Below are positions 7,982 to 17,084 of a stretch of 64,000 nt of DNA, piece by piece. The position numbers and the translations under genes are program-made. Positions within the stretch are counted from its first letter, which is position 1. Every line of letters starts with the position of its first letter. The notes beneath the pieces were generated by a model, which saw only the letters and a program-made list of their open reading frames with translations, was not told the DNA's origin and made no database searches. This stretch comes from Dankookia rubra. GTDB taxonomy: Bacteria; Pseudomonadota; Alphaproteobacteria; Acetobacterales; Acetobacteraceae. The stretch lies in NCBI RefSeq assembly GCF_004355005.1, contig NZ_SMSJ01000001.1, positions 124,001 through 188,000 on the forward strand. The letters are read 5' to 3'.

Positions 7982-9382
7982 ATGAACATCGCCCTCTCGC
8001 CCGCGACGCAGCGCCTCATGGCCCTGCTCGGCGCCGCCTTCATCCTGATCGGCGCTGTCGCGATGCCGGAGCGCATGCTCCAGCTCGTCCCGCTGATGGT
8101 GCTAGGGCTCGCGGCCCTGGCCTTCTACCAATTTCCTCGTGCGCTGGTCCTGGTGCTGGTGCTCTGTTGCGGCCTCGGTCTCGACATCCAGACCTCGATG
8201 GCGGCTGGGGTCGGCGGCTCGCTCGGCGCCGCACTGGTAAAGACGGTGCCCTTCGCGCTCGCCGGCGCCTTGTTGCTGCGATATGGGCCGGCCACCGACA
8301 TCAACTGGCCGTTCCTCACCTTCATCGCCATTGCCGGGCTCAGCATCGCAATCCTGCCGATGGGCAGGATCGCCACCAACGCCGACATGGTCCGGAGCTT
8401 CATTGGCTCGACTGCGCCCTTCGCGCTCGGGTTCGCGCTGGCGCCGCGGCGGGTCTGGACGATGGTGATCCGCGGCGCGGCGGTGGTGCCGATCATCAGC
8501 GCCCTGGCCAGCGTGCTGACCACGGTCGCCGGAATTTGGCCCTGGTTCGATATCGGCGGCCGGTTCCAGGGGCTCCATACGCCGCCCTTCCTCGGCGGAT
8601 TCTGCGTCACGGCCATCTTCGCCGCAACGCTGGAATATCTGCGCGGCTTCAAGCTTCAATGGCTGATTATCGGCGGGCTCGACCTCGCCATCCTGCTGCT
8701 GACGCAGGCGCGCGCCCCGCTCATCGCGGTGGGTGTCTTCCTCGGCATCGTCTTTCTGTTCTCCAACCGACAGATCTTCCCGTTGCAGCGCAAGGTCGAC
8801 CTGGCGATGGGCGGCATGATCCCCGGCCTGCTCGCACTCGGCCCCGCGATATACTTCGCCTTCGACCGCATCGCCGGCATGTCCGACAACATGTCGGGCC
8901 GCGACATCATCTGGCCCTACTTCATCGAGGCGATCGAGGCGCGGCCGCTCTTTGGCTTCGGCCTCGGCGCCGGCAAGCTGATCGTCAACCCCGAGGATCC
9001 GACCATCCGTCTGCTCGGCAGCAATGCCGCCCATAACGAGTACTTGCGGCTCTCGGTCGATGCCGGGATCATCGGCTGCGCGGCGATCTTCCTGTCGATC
9101 ATTCTCTGGATCTGGTCCGGTGCGAAGAAGGCGCCGCCGGCGGACCGGCTGGTGCTGCGGGCCGGGTTGCTGGCTGCACTGCTACACAGCGGGTTCGACA
9201 ATACGCTAATCGCCAGCACGGCCCTGATGCAGTTCAGCTTCTTCTACGCCGCCATGGCGCGCGCCAAGGTCGATGCGCGGGAGATGGCGCCGCGCCGGTC
9301 CCGCCATGGCCGGCAGGAGGCTGGGGCTGAGGAAGGCGCGATGTCCGCCGCCCTCGCCCGCCAGGCCAGGGGCCTCGGCTGA
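7982..9382 (+). CDS. O-antigen ligase / Wzy-like polysaccharide polymerase membrane protein
   Basis: 466 residues from the ATG at 7982 (MNIALSPATQRLMALLG); an in-frame ATG at 7964 is the alternative and neither has a strong SD. It has eleven or twelve hydrophobic segments. The long periplasmic loop characteristic of the O-antigen ligase domain contains ARAPLIAVGVF, then SGRDIIWPYFIEAIEARPLF, GFGLGAG and NAAHNEYLRLSVDAGIIG with the conserved HNEYL histidine. In an EPS locus this is the probable polymerase joining lipid-linked repeat units in the periplasm. It is followed without gap by another acyltransferase gene. Confidence 0.87.
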   Translation: MNIALSPATQRLMALLGAAFILIGAVAMPERMLQLVPLMVLGLAALAFYQFPRALVLVLVLCCGLGLDIQTSMAAGVGGSLGAALVKTVPFALAGALLLRYGPATDINWPFLTFIAIAGLSIAILPMGRIATNADMVRSFIGSTAPFALGFALAPRRVWTMVIRGAAVVPIISALASVLTTVAGIWPWFDIGGRFQGLHTPPFLGGFCVTAIFAATLEYLRGFKLQWLIIGGLDLAILLLTQARAPLIAVGVFLGIVFLFSNRQIFPLQRKVDLAMGGMIPGLLALGPAIYFAFDRIAGMSDNMSGRDIIWPYFIEAIEARPLFGFGLGAGKLIVNPEDPTIRLLGSNAAHNEYLRLSVDAGIIGCAAIFLSIILWIWSGAKKAPPADRLVLRAGLLAALLHSGFDNTLIASTALMQFSFFYAAMARAKVDAREMAPRRSRHGRQEAGAEEGAMSAALARQARGLG

Positions 9383-10432
9383 ATGCCGGATGCAGTGCCG
9401 GCGGCGGGCGCCGCACGGCCGCCTCGGGAACGCCGGCTCGACCTGGACCGGGCCAAGGGCTACGCGATCCTGTTGGTCGTCGCCGGGCACTTGGTGGCAA
9501 ATACCCCGCCTGAGGGCAGCGGCTGGTACGAACCACTGCGCTACGCGCTGTATCGCTTCCACATGCCTTTCTTTTTGTACCTGAGCGGCACCGTCGCGGT
9601 GCTCAGCGGCGTGCTGAGGGCGCAAAGCGCCGCTTGGCCCCGCCTGGTGCTGCGGCGGGCGGAGCGGCTGCTCCTGCCCTTCTTCGGGATCGGCCTGCTG
9701 ATCCTCGGCGCCAAGTTGGTGGCGATGCAGGCGCTGGTGGTCGACAATCCACCCGACGGCCTTTGGGGCGGGCTGGTGGACCTGCTGTGGGACACGTCAC
9801 ATAGTCCCGCGACCTCGGTCTGGTACCTGCTTGTCCTGTTCCTCTGCACGCTGGCGGCGATGGTATTGTTGCGCTCAGGCATCGGCACAACCGGGCTGGT
9901 GCTGCTGGGCTTGGCCCTGCAATTCGTCGACGTGCCGCCAGTGGCCTATCTGGACCGCTTCGCGCGTTTCTTTCTGTTCTTCGCCGCGGGCGCCTGGGTA
10001 GCGGAACGGCAGAATAGGCTCTTGCCGTTGATGGACCGCCGGCAAGGTCTGTGGTGGCTGCTGTTCGGCCTTGCTCTGGTCGCGTCGATGTCGGTCTGGG
10101 TCGATCTGCCCTGGTACATCAACGATCGCTGGTCGCTGGTGCTTTGTGGCCTGCTCTGCATCCCGGCGCTGCACGGTCTGATCCGCCGACCACCGCTCTC
10201 ACGGCTGGGCTGGCCGGTGACGCTCGGGCGCTATGCAATGGTGATCTACCTGTTCAATACCTTGGCGATCGGAGCGGCAAAGGCGGGACTGATCCGTCTT
10301 GGGATCGCCTACACGGCAGCGAATTTCCCGCTACATCTGGCCACGGCCATGGTGGCAGGGGTGTTCCTGCCGCTGCTGGTCAAGCAGCTGGTGCTACGCC
10401 GGGCGCCCCTGCTGGACCGCCTGACCGATTGA
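9383..10432 (+). CDS. Second acyltransferase 3 family membrane protein
   Basis: 349 residues; the ATG directly follows the TGA of the polymerase-like gene. The N-terminus RLDLDRAKGYAILLVVAGHL carries the first-helix histidine, and RFHMPFFLYLSGTVAV is the second family motif. About ten transmembrane helices follow, with LRRAERLLLPFFGIG typical of the fucose-4-O-acetylase-like branch. It probably acetylates a sugar of the exopolysaccharide. Together with the enzyme at 6.8-7.9 kb this predicts at least two kinds of acyl decoration, as with GumF/GumG in xanthan. The substrate cannot be told. Confidence 0.87.
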   Translation: MPDAVPAAGAARPPRERRLDLDRAKGYAILLVVAGHLVANTPPEGSGWYEPLRYALYRFHMPFFLYLSGTVAVLSGVLRAQSAAWPRLVLRRAERLLLPFFGIGLLILGAKLVAMQALVVDNPPDGLWGGLVDLLWDTSHSPATSVWYLLVLFLCTLAAMVLLRSGIGTTGLVLLGLALQFVDVPPVAYLDRFARFFLFFAAGAWVAERQNRLLPLMDRRQGLWWLLFGLALVASMSVWVDLPWYINDRWSLVLCGLLCIPALHGLIRRPPLSRLGWPVTLGRYAMVIYLFNTLAIGAAKAGLIRLGIAYTAANFPLHLATAMVAGVFLPLLVKQLVLRRAPLLDRLTD

Positions 10433-10469
10433 ACGCCCTGGCGAACATCGGGCAATCTGCCCCGAGGCC

Positions 10470-11468
10470 TCAGCTGCGGTCGTCGAAGCCCTTCGGGTGG
10501 TTCGCATGCCAGTTCCAGGCGGTGCGGACAATGTCGTCCAGCGCGCCGTAGCGCGGGGTCCAGCCGGTTTCCTCACGCAACTTGGCAGAGGAGGCGACCA
10601 GCACCGCCGGATCGCCCGGTCGCCGGGGCCCGAGGATGTGCGGGACGGGCCGGCCGCCGATCCGCTCCACGGCATCAATGACCTCTCGCACCGAATAGCC
10701 GGTGCCGTTGCCGATATTGTAGCGGCAGCTTGCCTGCGTCAGCCGTTCCAGTACCCGGATATGGGCATCTGCTAGGTCCAGCACATGCACGTAGTCGCGG
10801 ATGCAAGTGCCGTCCGGCGTCGGGTAATCGGTACCAAAGACGGTCAGCGGCGGCCGGGTCCCGAGCGCGGCGCAGATCGCCAGCGGCACCACATGCGTCT
10901 CCGGGTCGTGGTCCTCACCGATTGTGCCGCTCGGATCCGCGCCGGCGGCATTGAAGTAACGCAGGCTGGCGTTGCGGAGACCATGCACCTGGTCGGCCCA
11001 AGCCAAGCCGCGCTCGACCATCAGCTTGCTCTCGCCATAGGCGGACACCGGGGCGACCTCCGCCTCCTCATCGATCGGAATTCGCTTTGGAAACCCGAAT
11101 AGCGCCGCGGTAGAGGAAAGGATGAACTTAAGGCAGCCTGCCTTCACCGCGGCATCTGCTACGATCAGGCTATTCGACAGGTTATCGGTGCAGTAGCGCA
11201 GCGGATCGCGCATGCTATCGCCGACCAGCGACAGCGCGGCAAAGTGGAAAACGGCTTCGAACTTCCAGGCAGCAAATACCTCCGCCATGCGCCGGCGGTC
11301 GCCGACCTCGGCGCGGACCAGCTCGACGCCGTCCGGGACAGCGGCCCGATGACCCTGACGGAGGTCGTCGACTACGACGACCTCCGCACCACGCTGCGCC
11401 AGGGTTCGAACGAGATGGCTACCGACATAGCCGGCCCCGCCAGTGACGAGGAAACGCCGTCCGTCCAT
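10470..11468 (-). CDS. galE: UDP-glucose 4-epimerase
   Basis: 332 residues from the ATG at 11468, the usual GalE length. The Rossmann motif VTGGAGYVGSH is at residues 8-18. The catalytic triad is T120 in LSSTAALFG plus Y144-x3-K148 in AYGESK. NAAGADPSGTIGEDHDPETH and NIGNGTGYSVREV are GalE-specific. It interconverts UDP-glucose and UDP-galactose (NAD-bound, cytoplasmic) and so supplies galactose for EPS. It starts 8 nt after the stop of the tyrosine-autokinase gene, forming a two-gene operon. Confidence 0.95.
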   Translation of the reverse strand: MDGRRFLVTGGAGYVGSHLVRTLAQRGAEVVVVDDLRQGHRAAVPDGVELVRAEVGDRRRMAEVFAAWKFEAVFHFAALSLVGDSMRDPLRYCTDNLSNSLIVADAAVKAGCLKFILSSTAALFGFPKRIPIDEEAEVAPVSAYGESKLMVERGLAWADQVHGLRNASLRYFNAAGADPSGTIGEDHDPETHVVPLAICAALGTRPPLTVFGTDYPTPDGTCIRDYVHVLDLADAHIRVLERLTQASCRYNIGNGTGYSVREVIDAVERIGGRPVPHILGPRRPGDPAVLVASSAKLREETGWTPRYGALDDIVRTAWNWHANHPKGFDDRS

Positions 11469-11476
11469 GCGAACCC

Positions 11477-13744
11477 CTATTCCCTGAAATAGCCACCATA
11501 GCGCGGGTGATAGACCTCGGCATCCGCATAGCCGGACCGGCCATGCACCTTGGCATCCACCTGCGTGAGCGCCGCGCCAACCACTCGGGCATGCGCTTCT
11601 TCGAGTAGCCCGAGAGAGTTGCGCACGACTGAACGCGGGGTATCGCGCCAGCGGACACAAAGCAAGGTTGCATCCGCCAGTCGCGCCACAACCCGCGCAT
11701 CCGCCATGGCAAGCGCCGGCGGCGCATCCAATACGATCAAGTCATAATCACGCCTAACCCGATCAAGCAGCCCTGCCATGGCTTCCGACATGAAGAGACC
11801 CAGCGAGTGGATTTCCGCCGCGCCGGCAGGGATGTAGTCGAGGCTGGAGAGGTGGTCGCGGCGGATGATCCGCTCCAGCACCGCCTGACCGAGCAGCAGG
11901 TCCGTGACACCCGGCGCGCCTTCGCAACGGAAAACCCGGCCGAGCGAGGGTTGCCGCACGTCGCAGTCGATCAGCAGCACGCGTTCCCCGTTCATCGCGG
12001 CCGAGCGGGCGAGTGCGACCGAGGTGGTGGTCTTGCCCTCGCCCGGCCGCGCCGCGGTGATGACGACCACGCGCGGCGGCTCAGAGCCGAGCCAGAGTGC
12101 GGCGCGAAGCGTGCGCATGCTCTCGGCGAATGGGCTCAGGGGCTTGCGGACCACGTAGTCCTCCACCCGGTGCCGGCCCAGTAGGCCCCGGCGCAGCATC
12201 GGCACCAGCGCCAGGCAAGGCAGGCCGAGCCCGGCGCGGATTTCCTCGCCGGAGCGCAGCGTGCTGTCCGACTGTTCGAGGAACCAGATCACGAGCAGGC
12301 CAAAGACCACGCCCAGTACCGTTGCCGCGATCACCATCAGCATGGTCTTCGGGAAGCTCGGCGTGCCGGGCATGGTCGCGGGCGAGAGGATGCGGGCATC
12401 CGGCTTCTCGATCGCGGTTTGCGATACGGTCTGCTGCGAACGTTCAAGGACGGCCCGCAGCAAGGTGCGGCTTGCCTCCGCTTCACGCTCCAGCGCCGCT
12501 ACCTGGATCTCGGCGGTCTGGCTCTGGTTCACTCGGGCTTCCTGCGAGCGCAGCGAGTCCTCAAGGCTCCGCACCCGGGCCCTTGCCTCGCGTACCGCGG
12601 CATCGAGCGCCTGGACCACGCGGCCGGTCTCAGAGCCAACGGCACGGTCGATGTCCTGCAGCCGCGAACGGGCCGCGCGGACATCCGGATGGTTGGCACC
12701 GAGAGTTGCCGAAAGCCGCTCCAGGTCTGCCCGCGCAGTGTCGCGTTGAGCGCGTTGCTGCACGAGGTTGGAGGCGCCGAGCGCCGTCATGTCGGCCCCG
12801 CCGCCGCCGCTTCGTGCCGCGGCCAGCCGCGCCTCGGCCATCGCGAGGATATTCCGCGAATCGACCAGATCGGAGTTGATCTTGCTGACCTGCTCGGTCG
12901 ACAGCGCCGCGCTCACGCCGCGGGTTAGGCCGGAGCTGGTGCGAAGCTCGGCAATGCGCGCCTCGGTCTGGCCCAGCTCCTGCCGCAGCTGGCCGACACG
13001 GCCGTCGAGCCAGTCGTTCGCGCGGCGGACGGCGTTGAACTTGGTCTCAAGCTGGTCGGAAATATAAAGCTCGGAGGCGAGGTTCGCCGCCTCCATCGCC
13101 AGGCGCGGATTCTCCGAGGTGAAGCTGACGGTCAGCACGCGCGAGTTGCGCACCACCGCCACCTGCAACCGATCACGGACCGCTTCCGCCGCGGCGATCT
13201 CGGCACGCTCCTCGGGCGGGCGCGCGGCCGGCGGCTCGGGCGCAACCAGCACGGCGAGGCTCGGCGAGATGCTGTTCAGCCTTCGTGCGAGCGCATCACT
13301 CCAGCGATACAGCGGGGTTTCGACCCGCTTCGCCTCGCCTGCCCACCAGAAGAATTCGTCATTGTTCGTCAGGTCGAACTGCCGGACGATCCGCCGCGCC
13401 ACGGAGAGGCTTCGGATGACCTCCACCTGGCTGGCGAGCACCGCGTCCGTGGTGGTCTCGTCGCGCAGGATGCTCTGCAGCTCGCGCGCGGCGTAATCCG
13501 TCGGCTCGAACATCACTGTCGTGCTCGCGGTGTACCGCGGCGTCAGCTGCTTCGCCGCGACCCAGGCCGCGATCGGGAATAGCAAGGCACAGAGAATCAA
13601 GACCCAACGCCGCCGGCGTAGCGCCGCGATCAGCGCCGTGACCGTCATGCCCTCGGGCTCGATCGGTGCGGCGACGGGGACGGGGGTGCGAAGTGTAGGC
13701 CGCTTGTCGGCGGGTGGCCTGGACTCAACCGGTCTGTCAAGCAT
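11477..13744 (-). CDS. Polysaccharide co-polymerase / tyrosine autokinase (Wzc/GumC/ExoP type)
   Basis: 755 residues from the ATG at 13744; the frame is open further upstream but without a likely start. In order: a Pro-rich N-terminus; a first transmembrane helix with RRRRWVLILCALLFPIAAW; a Wzz chain-length domain; long coiled coils (about 240-440); a second helix (TMLMVIAATVLGVVFGLLVI); then a BY-kinase domain with Walker A ARPGEGKTTTS (near 566), Walker A' VLLIDCDVRQPSL and Walker B LIVLDAPP. The extreme C-terminus has a tyrosine cluster (YADAEVYHPRYGGYF) for autophosphorylation. It controls EPS chain length and export together with the Wza-type lipoprotein encoded divergently. Confidence 0.94.
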   Translation of the reverse strand: MLDRPVESRPPADKRPTLRTPVPVAAPIEPEGMTVTALIAALRRRRWVLILCALLFPIAAWVAAKQLTPRYTASTTVMFEPTDYAARELQSILRDETTTDAVLASQVEVIRSLSVARRIVRQFDLTNNDEFFWWAGEAKRVETPLYRWSDALARRLNSISPSLAVLVAPEPPAARPPEERAEIAAAEAVRDRLQVAVVRNSRVLTVSFTSENPRLAMEAANLASELYISDQLETKFNAVRRANDWLDGRVGQLRQELGQTEARIAELRTSSGLTRGVSAALSTEQVSKINSDLVDSRNILAMAEARLAAARSGGGGADMTALGASNLVQQRAQRDTARADLERLSATLGANHPDVRAARSRLQDIDRAVGSETGRVVQALDAAVREARARVRSLEDSLRSQEARVNQSQTAEIQVAALEREAEASRTLLRAVLERSQQTVSQTAIEKPDARILSPATMPGTPSFPKTMLMVIAATVLGVVFGLLVIWFLEQSDSTLRSGEEIRAGLGLPCLALVPMLRRGLLGRHRVEDYVVRKPLSPFAESMRTLRAALWLGSEPPRVVVITAARPGEGKTTTSVALARSAAMNGERVLLIDCDVRQPSLGRVFRCEGAPGVTDLLLGQAVLERIIRRDHLSSLDYIPAGAAEIHSLGLFMSEAMAGLLDRVRRDYDLIVLDAPPALAMADARVVARLADATLLCVRWRDTPRSVVRNSLGLLEEAHARVVGAALTQVDAKVHGRSGYADAEVYHPRYGGYFRE

Positions 13745-14004
13745 GAGGGTTGCGTCTTCCCTTTGCGCCAGCACTGTACAGGCGAATGGCAATACGCGTC
13801 GGCTACTCAGTGGGTCAATCAACGGGCTGGCGAACATCGTGGTGCGGCGCAAACAACGGCGTGATGAACCACCTGCGCAAGGAAACGCGAATGTGCTCCC
13901 GGCTTGCGCTCTGGCAGAGAGGTCGCGTGGGAAGATCGCGCGATACCGGTGCATGCGGTGTCGAGTCCGCGCGATCTGCGAGAGCTGGGAAGGAAAGCCT
14001 TACG

Positions 14005-14568
14005 ATGATTGGACGCCGCCTGTTGTGGACGCTCCCCGTATTCGCCGCCGCTGCTTGCAGTGGGCCTGGGAGCAGCCTGCCGCCCTTGCCCGATGCAACC
14101 GCAGCTGCCTATCGACTCGGCCCCGATGATCAAGTGCGCGTTACTGTGTTCAATGACCCGCGACTCACGGGTGATTTCCGGGTTTCCGATGCCGGCTCGA
14201 TCGCACTCCCGCTGGTCGGTGCCGTGCAGGCCGCGGGTCGCACGACTGGTGAGGTCGAGCGGGCGATCGAGCAGGAAATGAAGTCGAAGAGCCTGTTCCG
14301 CGACCCGAGCGTCGCTGTGCAGGTCACCGGCTACCGGCCGATCTTTGTGCTCGGCATGGCAGAACGGCCGGGTCAGTTCCCTTACCAACCCGGCATGACG
14401 ACGCTCACTGCCGTGGCCGTCGCCGGCGGCTTCAACTATCGCGCCATCCGCGATTATGTCTCGGTCACCCGCATTGGCCCCGAAGGCCGTCCGGTGGAAT
14501 ACCGTGCGGGGCGCGAAGCGCTCGTGCAGCCAGGCGACGTCGTCACCATCTTCGAGCGGCGCTTCTGA
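14005..14568 (+). CDS. Polysaccharide export lipoprotein (Wza/GumB type)
   Basis: 187 residues from the ATG at 14005, with a strong SD (GGAAGGAAAG). The frame is open to 13750, but the start chosen gives a lipoprotein signal, with the lipobox cysteine C18 in FAAAACSG. A poly-export domain follows (AYRLGPDDQVRVTVFNDPRLTGDFRVS...IALPLVGAVQAAGRTTGEVE), then a single SLBB-like domain (FVLGMAERPGQFPYQPGMTTLTAVAVAGGF). It is short like GumB, without extra C-terminal domains. It forms the outer-membrane/periplasmic EPS channel with the autokinase transcribed divergently across a 260-bp promoter region. Confidence 0.93.
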   Translation: MIGRRLLWTLPVFAAAACSGPGSSLPPLPDATAAAYRLGPDDQVRVTVFNDPRLTGDFRVSDAGSIALPLVGAVQAAGRTTGEVERAIEQEMKSKSLFRDPSVAVQVTGYRPIFVLGMAERPGQFPYQPGMTTLTAVAVAGGFNYRAIRDYVSVTRIGPEGRPVEYRAGREALVQPGDVVTIFERRF

Positions 14569-14594
14569 GCCGCGCGGTCGCCCTCGCCGTCCTC

Positions 14595-15392
14595 TTGGCT
14601 TTCGCTCCGGCGAGTGGCACGAGAGCGGAGTGGGCGGCCTGGGCCACGGTGGCGAAACCCACCGCCGGCCCGGCGCGAGTTTTCGGCCGGACGGGCCTCG
14701 GCTGCATTGCCGGGGCGGTTGCGCTGCCGCCCGACGGGCCGGGCTGGCAGGCGGTGCGGCTCTCCCGCAACCGCAACTGGGGACACCCGATGCTGGTTGG
14801 CACACTGCGGGATCTTGCCGCACGGGCCAAAGCACAGGGCTTCCCGGCGCTGTGGATCGGTGATCTCGGGCAGCCGCGCGGCGGACCGATGCCTTATGGC
14901 CATTCCAGCCACCAGGTAGGGCTGGATGCCGACGTCTGGCTGGAGCTTTCACCGAAGCCGTCCCTAACCGTCGCAGCACGGGAGGAGGTTGTCGTTCCAT
15001 CCCTGGTTCTGCCGGACGAAAGTGACGTCGCTCCAGCGCGCTGGACTCCGCGCCACGCGGCATTGATCCGGCTGGCGGCGGAACTGCCAGGCGTTGACCG
15101 GATCTTCGTTCATCATGCCATCAAGCGGCAGTTGTGCCGGACCGATGCCGGCGCCGCCTGGCTGCGCCACGTCCGGCCCTGGCGCGGCCACGATAGCCAC
15201 ATGCATATTCGCCTGCGTTGCCCCACTGATCAGCCCGACTGCCACGACCAGCCGCCGCCGCCAGCCGGCGATGGTTGCGACAGCTCACTCGACTGGTGGC
15301 TTACCGCCGAGGCCCGCCACCCGGCGCAGCGCGCTCCAGGGCCGCCGCCTCCGCTTCCCGTCGCTTGCCGGACTGTGCTTGAGGCGCGTTGA
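14595..15392 (+). CDS. mepA: Penicillin-insensitive murein endopeptidase (MepA, peptidase M74)
   Basis: 265 residues from a TTG at 14595. No ATG or GTG exists upstream in frame, and the open frame continues into the end of the Wza-like gene, so the true N-terminus (probably a signal peptide, AVALAVLLAFAPASG...) is uncertain. Zinc-ligand motifs are GHSSHQVGLDADVW (H106 and D113) and HDSHMHIRLRCP. MepA cleaves D-Ala-meso-DAP cross-links in the periplasm. It lies 26 nt after the export lipoprotein gene; a cell-wall hydrolase here could open room in murein for the EPS export complex. The family call is firm and the role inferred. Confidence 0.88.
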   Translation: MAFAPASGTRAEWAAWATVAKPTAGPARVFGRTGLGCIAGAVALPPDGPGWQAVRLSRNRNWGHPMLVGTLRDLAARAKAQGFPALWIGDLGQPRGGPMPYGHSSHQVGLDADVWLELSPKPSLTVAAREEVVVPSLVLPDESDVAPARWTPRHAALIRLAAELPGVDRIFVHHAIKRQLCRTDAGAAWLRHVRPWRGHDSHMHIRLRCPTDQPDCHDQPPPPAGDGCDSSLDWWLTAEARHPAQRAPGPPPPLPVACRTVLEAR

Positions 15393-15434
15393 GCCGCGGA
15401 ATTCCGGGCCGGGCGGCGTCCTCCCGGCTCGCAT

Positions 15435-16673
15435 TCAGGTTTTCAGGAAGGGGCACCCGCCATCGGCGACGGGGCGGAAGGCCTGGTCCGCCGGCGTGGT
15501 GGCAACCAGCTTCAGCAGGTCCCACTCGCCGCGGCTCTCGCTGGGCCGCTTCGCTTCCATAAGGTAGGTCGGATGGATCTTCCTCCCGTCCTCTCGCACC
15601 ACGCCGGCGCCGTGCACGTCGTCATCGGTCGGCAGCCGCTTCATGGTCTGCACCACCTCGAGCCCCGAGGTTTTGGCGCGAGCAACCCCCACGGCCTCCA
15701 CCGCCTTCAGGTAATGCAGTGTGCAGGAATAGGCCTGCCCCTGCACGCTCGTGACCATGCGGTTGCCGATCATCTTGCCTTTCAGCCGGTCGGCGAAGGC
15801 GCGGCTGCGGTCGTTCAAGTCCCAATAGTAGCTCTCTGTCAGGGCCAGGCCCTGTGCCGTGGGCAGGCCCATCGCATAGACGTCGCTGAGGAAGCCGACC
15901 ATCGCCGCAACCCGGATCTTCCGCCCGGCAAGCCCAAATTCCTGCCCCTGCTTCACGCAGTTGATCATGTCCGTGCCGGCATTGCAGAGCGCAATGACGT
16001 CCGGCTTCAGCGAGGCGGCGGTGACCAGGAAGGAGGAGAAATCGGTGGTCTGCGGGAAGGGATAGACGCTGCTGCCGACCACCTGGCCACCGGCCGCCTG
16101 GACCACACGCGTCACCTCCCGCTGCACCGAATGACCGAAGGCATAATCGGCGGTGATGCAGTACCAGCGCTTCGCCCCGGCCTTCGACAGCGCCCCGGCG
16201 GTGCTCTGCGCATTGGCCCAGGCATCGGTGGTCCAGTGCACCATGTTCGGCCCGCAGCCGGGGCCGGTGAGGTCGGAGGAGGCGCCGCCGCTGTTCAGGT
16301 GGACCTTGTTCTTCTCCTGCGCCAGCTTGGTGACGGCCAGGGCAATGGCGCTATTGTTCACCTCGAGGATGGCATCGATTCCCTGGTCGAACCACTGGCG
16401 GGCGATGTTGACCCCGACATCCGCCTTGTTCTGGTGGTCGGCCTGGATAATCTCGACCGCGATGCCGCGGGCCGCGGCGCCGAAATCCTGCACGGCTTGG
16501 CGGGCGGTGACGACGCAGTTCGGGCCGCTGATGTCGCGATAGGGGCCGGACATGTCGCTCAGCACACCGATGCGGATGGTCTGCACGGCCGGACTCCCTT
16601 GGGCGCGTGCGCCGCCGATGCCGGTTGCCGTCGCCATGGCCGCGCCCAGCGCCGCCCGCCTCGTGATCTGCAT
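15435..16673 (-). CDS. ABC transporter solute-binding protein (branched-chain amino acid type, Peripla_BP_6)
   Basis: 412 residues with a Tat-like signal (MQITRRAALGAAMATATG, cleavage after ARA). The mature part starts IRIGVLSDMSGPYRDISGPN, typical of LivJ/LivK-like periplasmic receptors, and carries ITADYAFGHSVQREV and KPDVIALCNAGTD. No LivHMGF permease or ATPase genes are adjacent, so it is an orphan receptor in this window. It follows the P450 and ferredoxin genes on the same strand after an 87-nt gap and may capture the substrate or product of that oxygenase. Ligand unknown. Confidence 0.88.
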   Translation of the reverse strand: MQITRRAALGAAMATATGIGGARAQGSPAVQTIRIGVLSDMSGPYRDISGPNCVVTARQAVQDFGAAARGIAVEIIQADHQNKADVGVNIARQWFDQGIDAILEVNNSAIALAVTKLAQEKNKVHLNSGGASSDLTGPGCGPNMVHWTTDAWANAQSTAGALSKAGAKRWYCITADYAFGHSVQREVTRVVQAAGGQVVGSSVYPFPQTTDFSSFLVTAASLKPDVIALCNAGTDMINCVKQGQEFGLAGRKIRVAAMVGFLSDVYAMGLPTAQGLALTESYYWDLNDRSRAFADRLKGKMIGNRMVTSVQGQAYSCTLHYLKAVEAVGVARAKTSGLEVVQTMKRLPTDDDVHGAGVVREDGRKIHPTYLMEAKRPSESRGEWDLLKLVATTPADQAFRPVADGGCPFLKT

Positions 16674-16760
16674 GTTGGACTACCCTCCCGGACCGCTTCG
16701 GCGCGGCATCGGCGGGAAGCCTAGGCGAACTGCGTGGTGGAATAAACCGGTTCGCGGACG

Positions 16761-17075
16761 TCAGGTCTGCCGCTCCGGCAGTTCCAGCACCAGGCCCTCG
16801 CTTGCCGGCAGCTGGCAGCTTAGCCGGCTGTTCGGCCGCCGCTCCGCCGCGGTCCCGTCCAGCAGGGCATCCTCGTCCTGGGTCGGCGGCGGCAGCGCGC
16901 CGGCGGAGTCCTCGATGACATAGACATGGCAGGTGGCGCACATGCAGTTGCCACCGCACTCCGCGAGGATCTCCTCCAGCCCCTCCGCAATCGCTGCCTG
17001 CATGACGCTGCTGCCGTCGTCGGCTTCGATCTCCTGGCGGCGTCCGTCGGGGTGGATGAAGGTGATGCTCGGCAT
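16761..17075 (-). CDS. Adrenodoxin-type 2Fe-2S ferredoxin
   Basis: 104 residues. The cluster motif C-x5-C-x2-C is in ECGGNCMCATCHVYV, with the fourth cysteine in SRLSCQLP, and ALPPPTQDEDALLD is the typical acidic interaction helix. It starts 10 nt after the P450 stop, so it is almost surely that enzyme's electron donor. A matching FAD ferredoxin reductase is not encoded nearby and must be supplied from elsewhere. The same gene order is known for bacterial class I P450 systems such as CYP199A2 with palustrisredoxin. Confidence 0.93.
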   Translation of the reverse strand: MPSITFIHPDGRRQEIEADDGSSVMQAAIAEGLEEILAECGGNCMCATCHVYVIEDSAGALPPPTQDEDALLDGTAAERRPNSRLSCQLPASEGLVLELPERQT

Positions 17076-17084
17076 GCGTCATCA

